A stretch of DNA of 15,137 bases, taken from NCBI GenBank assembly GCA_964384485.1, contig CAYLLE010000091.1, forward strand, positions 1 to 15,137, in the 5' to 3' direction. The DNA comes from CAYLLE01 sp964384485. Its GTDB lineage: Bacteria; Spirochaetota; Spirochaetia; CAYLLE01. Positions 14,588 through 15,137 of this stretch are shown here, one piece after another; position 1 is the first letter of the stretch; each line of letters begins with the position of its first letter. Position numbers and translations under genes: made by a program. Below the pieces are notes generated by a model, which saw only the letters and a list, made by a program, of their open reading frames with translations, was not told the origin of the DNA and did not search any database.

Positions 14588-14637
14588 GTAAAGTATACTT
14601 TACCTTTATTATTACAAAAATATAATGTAAAGTAAAG
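14588..14637 (-). promoter_or_regulatory. Palindromic operator and promoter region of the XRE/ImmA gene
   Basis: GTAAAGTATACTTTAC (14588-14603) is a perfect 16-bp palindrome 10 bp upstream of the ATG, and a half-site GTAAAGTA recurs at 14627-14634, 39 bp away. On the - strand the palindrome contains TATACT (14592-14597), usable as a -10 box, and TTTACA (14626-14631) is a 5/6 match to a -35 box, but the spacing between these two is far from 17 bp, so promoter assignment is loose. The operator call is stronger: the obvious ligand is the XRE domain encoded directly downstream. Confidence 0.6.
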
Positions 14638-14665
14638 AGGAAATTATAGAAAAGACACAAATATT

Positions 14666-14746
14666 TTATTTTCTTTGGATAGAATCAAGTCCATCTACCC
14701 TTTTTGAATCTCGAATTTCTTCGAGGATTTGATTCCAGCAAGGCAT
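14666..14746 (-). CDS. Tiny ORF resembling the N-terminus of an SDH_sah (Clp-fold serine proteinase) protein, truncated
   Basis: 26 codons (MPCWNQILEEIRDSKRVDGL followed by DSIQRK and stop), overlapping the upstream small ORF by one base in TAATG. The pattern MPxWxxILxEI...LDxIxRK recalls the opening of SDH_sah family proteins (PF01972), which continue with a ClpP/crotonase-like domain of over 200 residues. Here it ends after the RK. It is either a relic of such a gene or an unrelated microprotein; the family link rests on my memory of the motif and is weak. Confidence 0.3.
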   Translation of the reverse strand: MPCWNQILEEIRDSKRVDGLDSIQRK

Positions 14747-14922
14747 TACGTATCTCTGTTCTGTTGGTTTGTAACGCTATTTGAAGTGTCAGAATATGTT
14801 ATATTTCCATACTCGTAGATGGTACATCTTTTAAACCGAGAAGCAAAATCATCGGGGTTATCGTAATATGGGTATTGAGTTCTAATAATACCTATTTTCT
14901 CCATTCCTTTCTTATGATCCAT
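14746..14922 (-). CDS. Small hypothetical protein, 58 residues
   Basis: Starts with ATG preceded at 6 nt by AAAAGG. The sequence begins MDHKKGMEKIGIIRTQYPYY and continues DNPDDFASRFKRCTIYEYGN, then a polar tail ending NQQNRDT. It has balanced composition, no membrane segment and no signal peptide. It lies between the DUF1156 stop and the XRE/ImmA operator and is followed by a second tiny frame with TAATG coupling. I do not recognise a family. Ribosome site, codon pattern and coupling suggest it is, or recently was, a real gene; it could be the first gene of a two-gene unit whose second member has been truncated. Confidence 0.5.
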   Translation of the reverse strand: MDHKKGMEKIGIIRTQYPYYDNPDDFASRFKRCTIYEYGNITYSDTSNSVTNQQNRDT

Positions 14923-14979
14923 TTTATACCTTTTGATTATATGGTAGTACTGTTTAAAAATAAAATCAAATAGTTATTT

Positions 14980-15137
14980 TCAAGAAAAATCAAACTCTCC
15001 CGGCCGCTCTTTCCCCTCGACGCTCATGGAGAGCCGTGCGATTTCCGGCCAGGAGGCGATAATGCTGTTGTACCCGACGGCATCCCCGGCCCAGCCTTTT
15101 TTCTCGCAGATTGAGTAGAGCCGGTATGCCAGGTCCC
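14980..15137 (-). CDS. C-terminus of a DUF1156-type (COG1743) adenine-specific DNA methylase (5' part off the window)
   Basis: The - strand frame is open from the right edge to the TGA at 14980-14982, giving 51 residues: DLAYRLYSICEKKGWAGDAV followed by GYNSIIASWPEIARLSMSVE and GKERPGEFDFS. The pattern LAYRLYxxCExKGWAxxAxxYNxxxxSW is how I remember the C-terminal end of large (about 900-1000 residue) DUF1156 DNA methylases. The assignment is strengthened by the DUF499 ATPase on the same strand, since these two families are recurrent neighbours. The methylase would modify host DNA, probably at adenine N6, marking self. No catalytic motif is inside the window. GC content is clearly higher than in the AT-rich spacer that follows. 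Confidence 0.62.
   Translation of the reverse strand, partial: DLAYRLYSICEKKGWAGDAVGYNSIIASWPEIARLSMSVEGKERPGEFDFS

Noticed and set aside
8902..15137. Calling the right-hand locus BREX or DISARM
   Set aside because: No PglZ, BrxC/BrxL, DrmA/DrmB or PLD-helicase gene is visible; only the DUF1156/DUF499 pairing is supported.
1..15137. CRISPR arrays, tRNA or rRNA genes
   Set aside because: No regularly spaced direct repeats, cloverleaf-like segments or rRNA motifs were seen on either strand.

Overview
The window is a gene-debris-rich accessory region of a bacterial draft genome (a run of exactly 100 N at 1337-1436 marks a scaffold join). It holds no rRNA, tRNA or other taxonomic marker. The mix (cytoplasmic GH3 and sulfatase, DUF4143 ATPase, many toxin-antitoxin modules, AGGAGG-type ribosome sites, TTGACA/TATAAT-like promoters) would suit an anaerobic, carbohydrate-fermenting spirochaete or a Bacillota member. 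I lean weakly to Spirochaetota, and that is inference only.

Left part (1-3760): the C-terminus of an AT-rich DUF4143-type ATPase, a complete VapBC pair with a readable promoter/operator, and a convergent HipBA pair whose HipA is broken by a one-base frameshift and by the assembly gap. These are followed by the first third of a SAM methyltransferase and two unidentified coding remnants, interspersed with a small dispersed palindromic repeat built on GCAGCAATTCCCGGTCAAC.

Middle (3640-7671): a two-gene + strand operon. It encodes a GH3 glycosidase with inverted domain order (C-domain, FnIII, then TIM barrel) and a cytoplasmic formylglycine-type sulfatase. The pair suggests intracellular breakdown of sulfated oligosaccharides. 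A TATAAT promoter with a palindrome over its -10 box lies upstream.

Breakpoint zone (7700-8900): a degenerate tyrosine-recombinase fragment on the - strand and the C-terminal end of recQ with an in-frame stop inside HRDC.

Right part (8900-15137), all on the - strand, is the most interesting. Read in transcription order it holds the last 51 residues of a protein I assign to DUF1156 (COG1743-type DNA methylase), two tiny overlapping ORFs, an XRE/ImmA-type metallopeptidase regulator with a perfect palindromic operator, a PIN nuclease joined to it by TAATG, a 1093-residue HEPN-DUF499 ATPase overlapping the PIN gene by 14 nt, and a COG3680-type GIY-YIG nuclease. DUF1156 methylase plus DUF499 ATPase is a recognised defence-island pairing. 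Here it encloses a toxin-antitoxin-like regulator/PIN module and ends in an additional nuclease, so the whole looks like a multi-gene modification-based defence locus whose remaining parts lie beyond the right edge.
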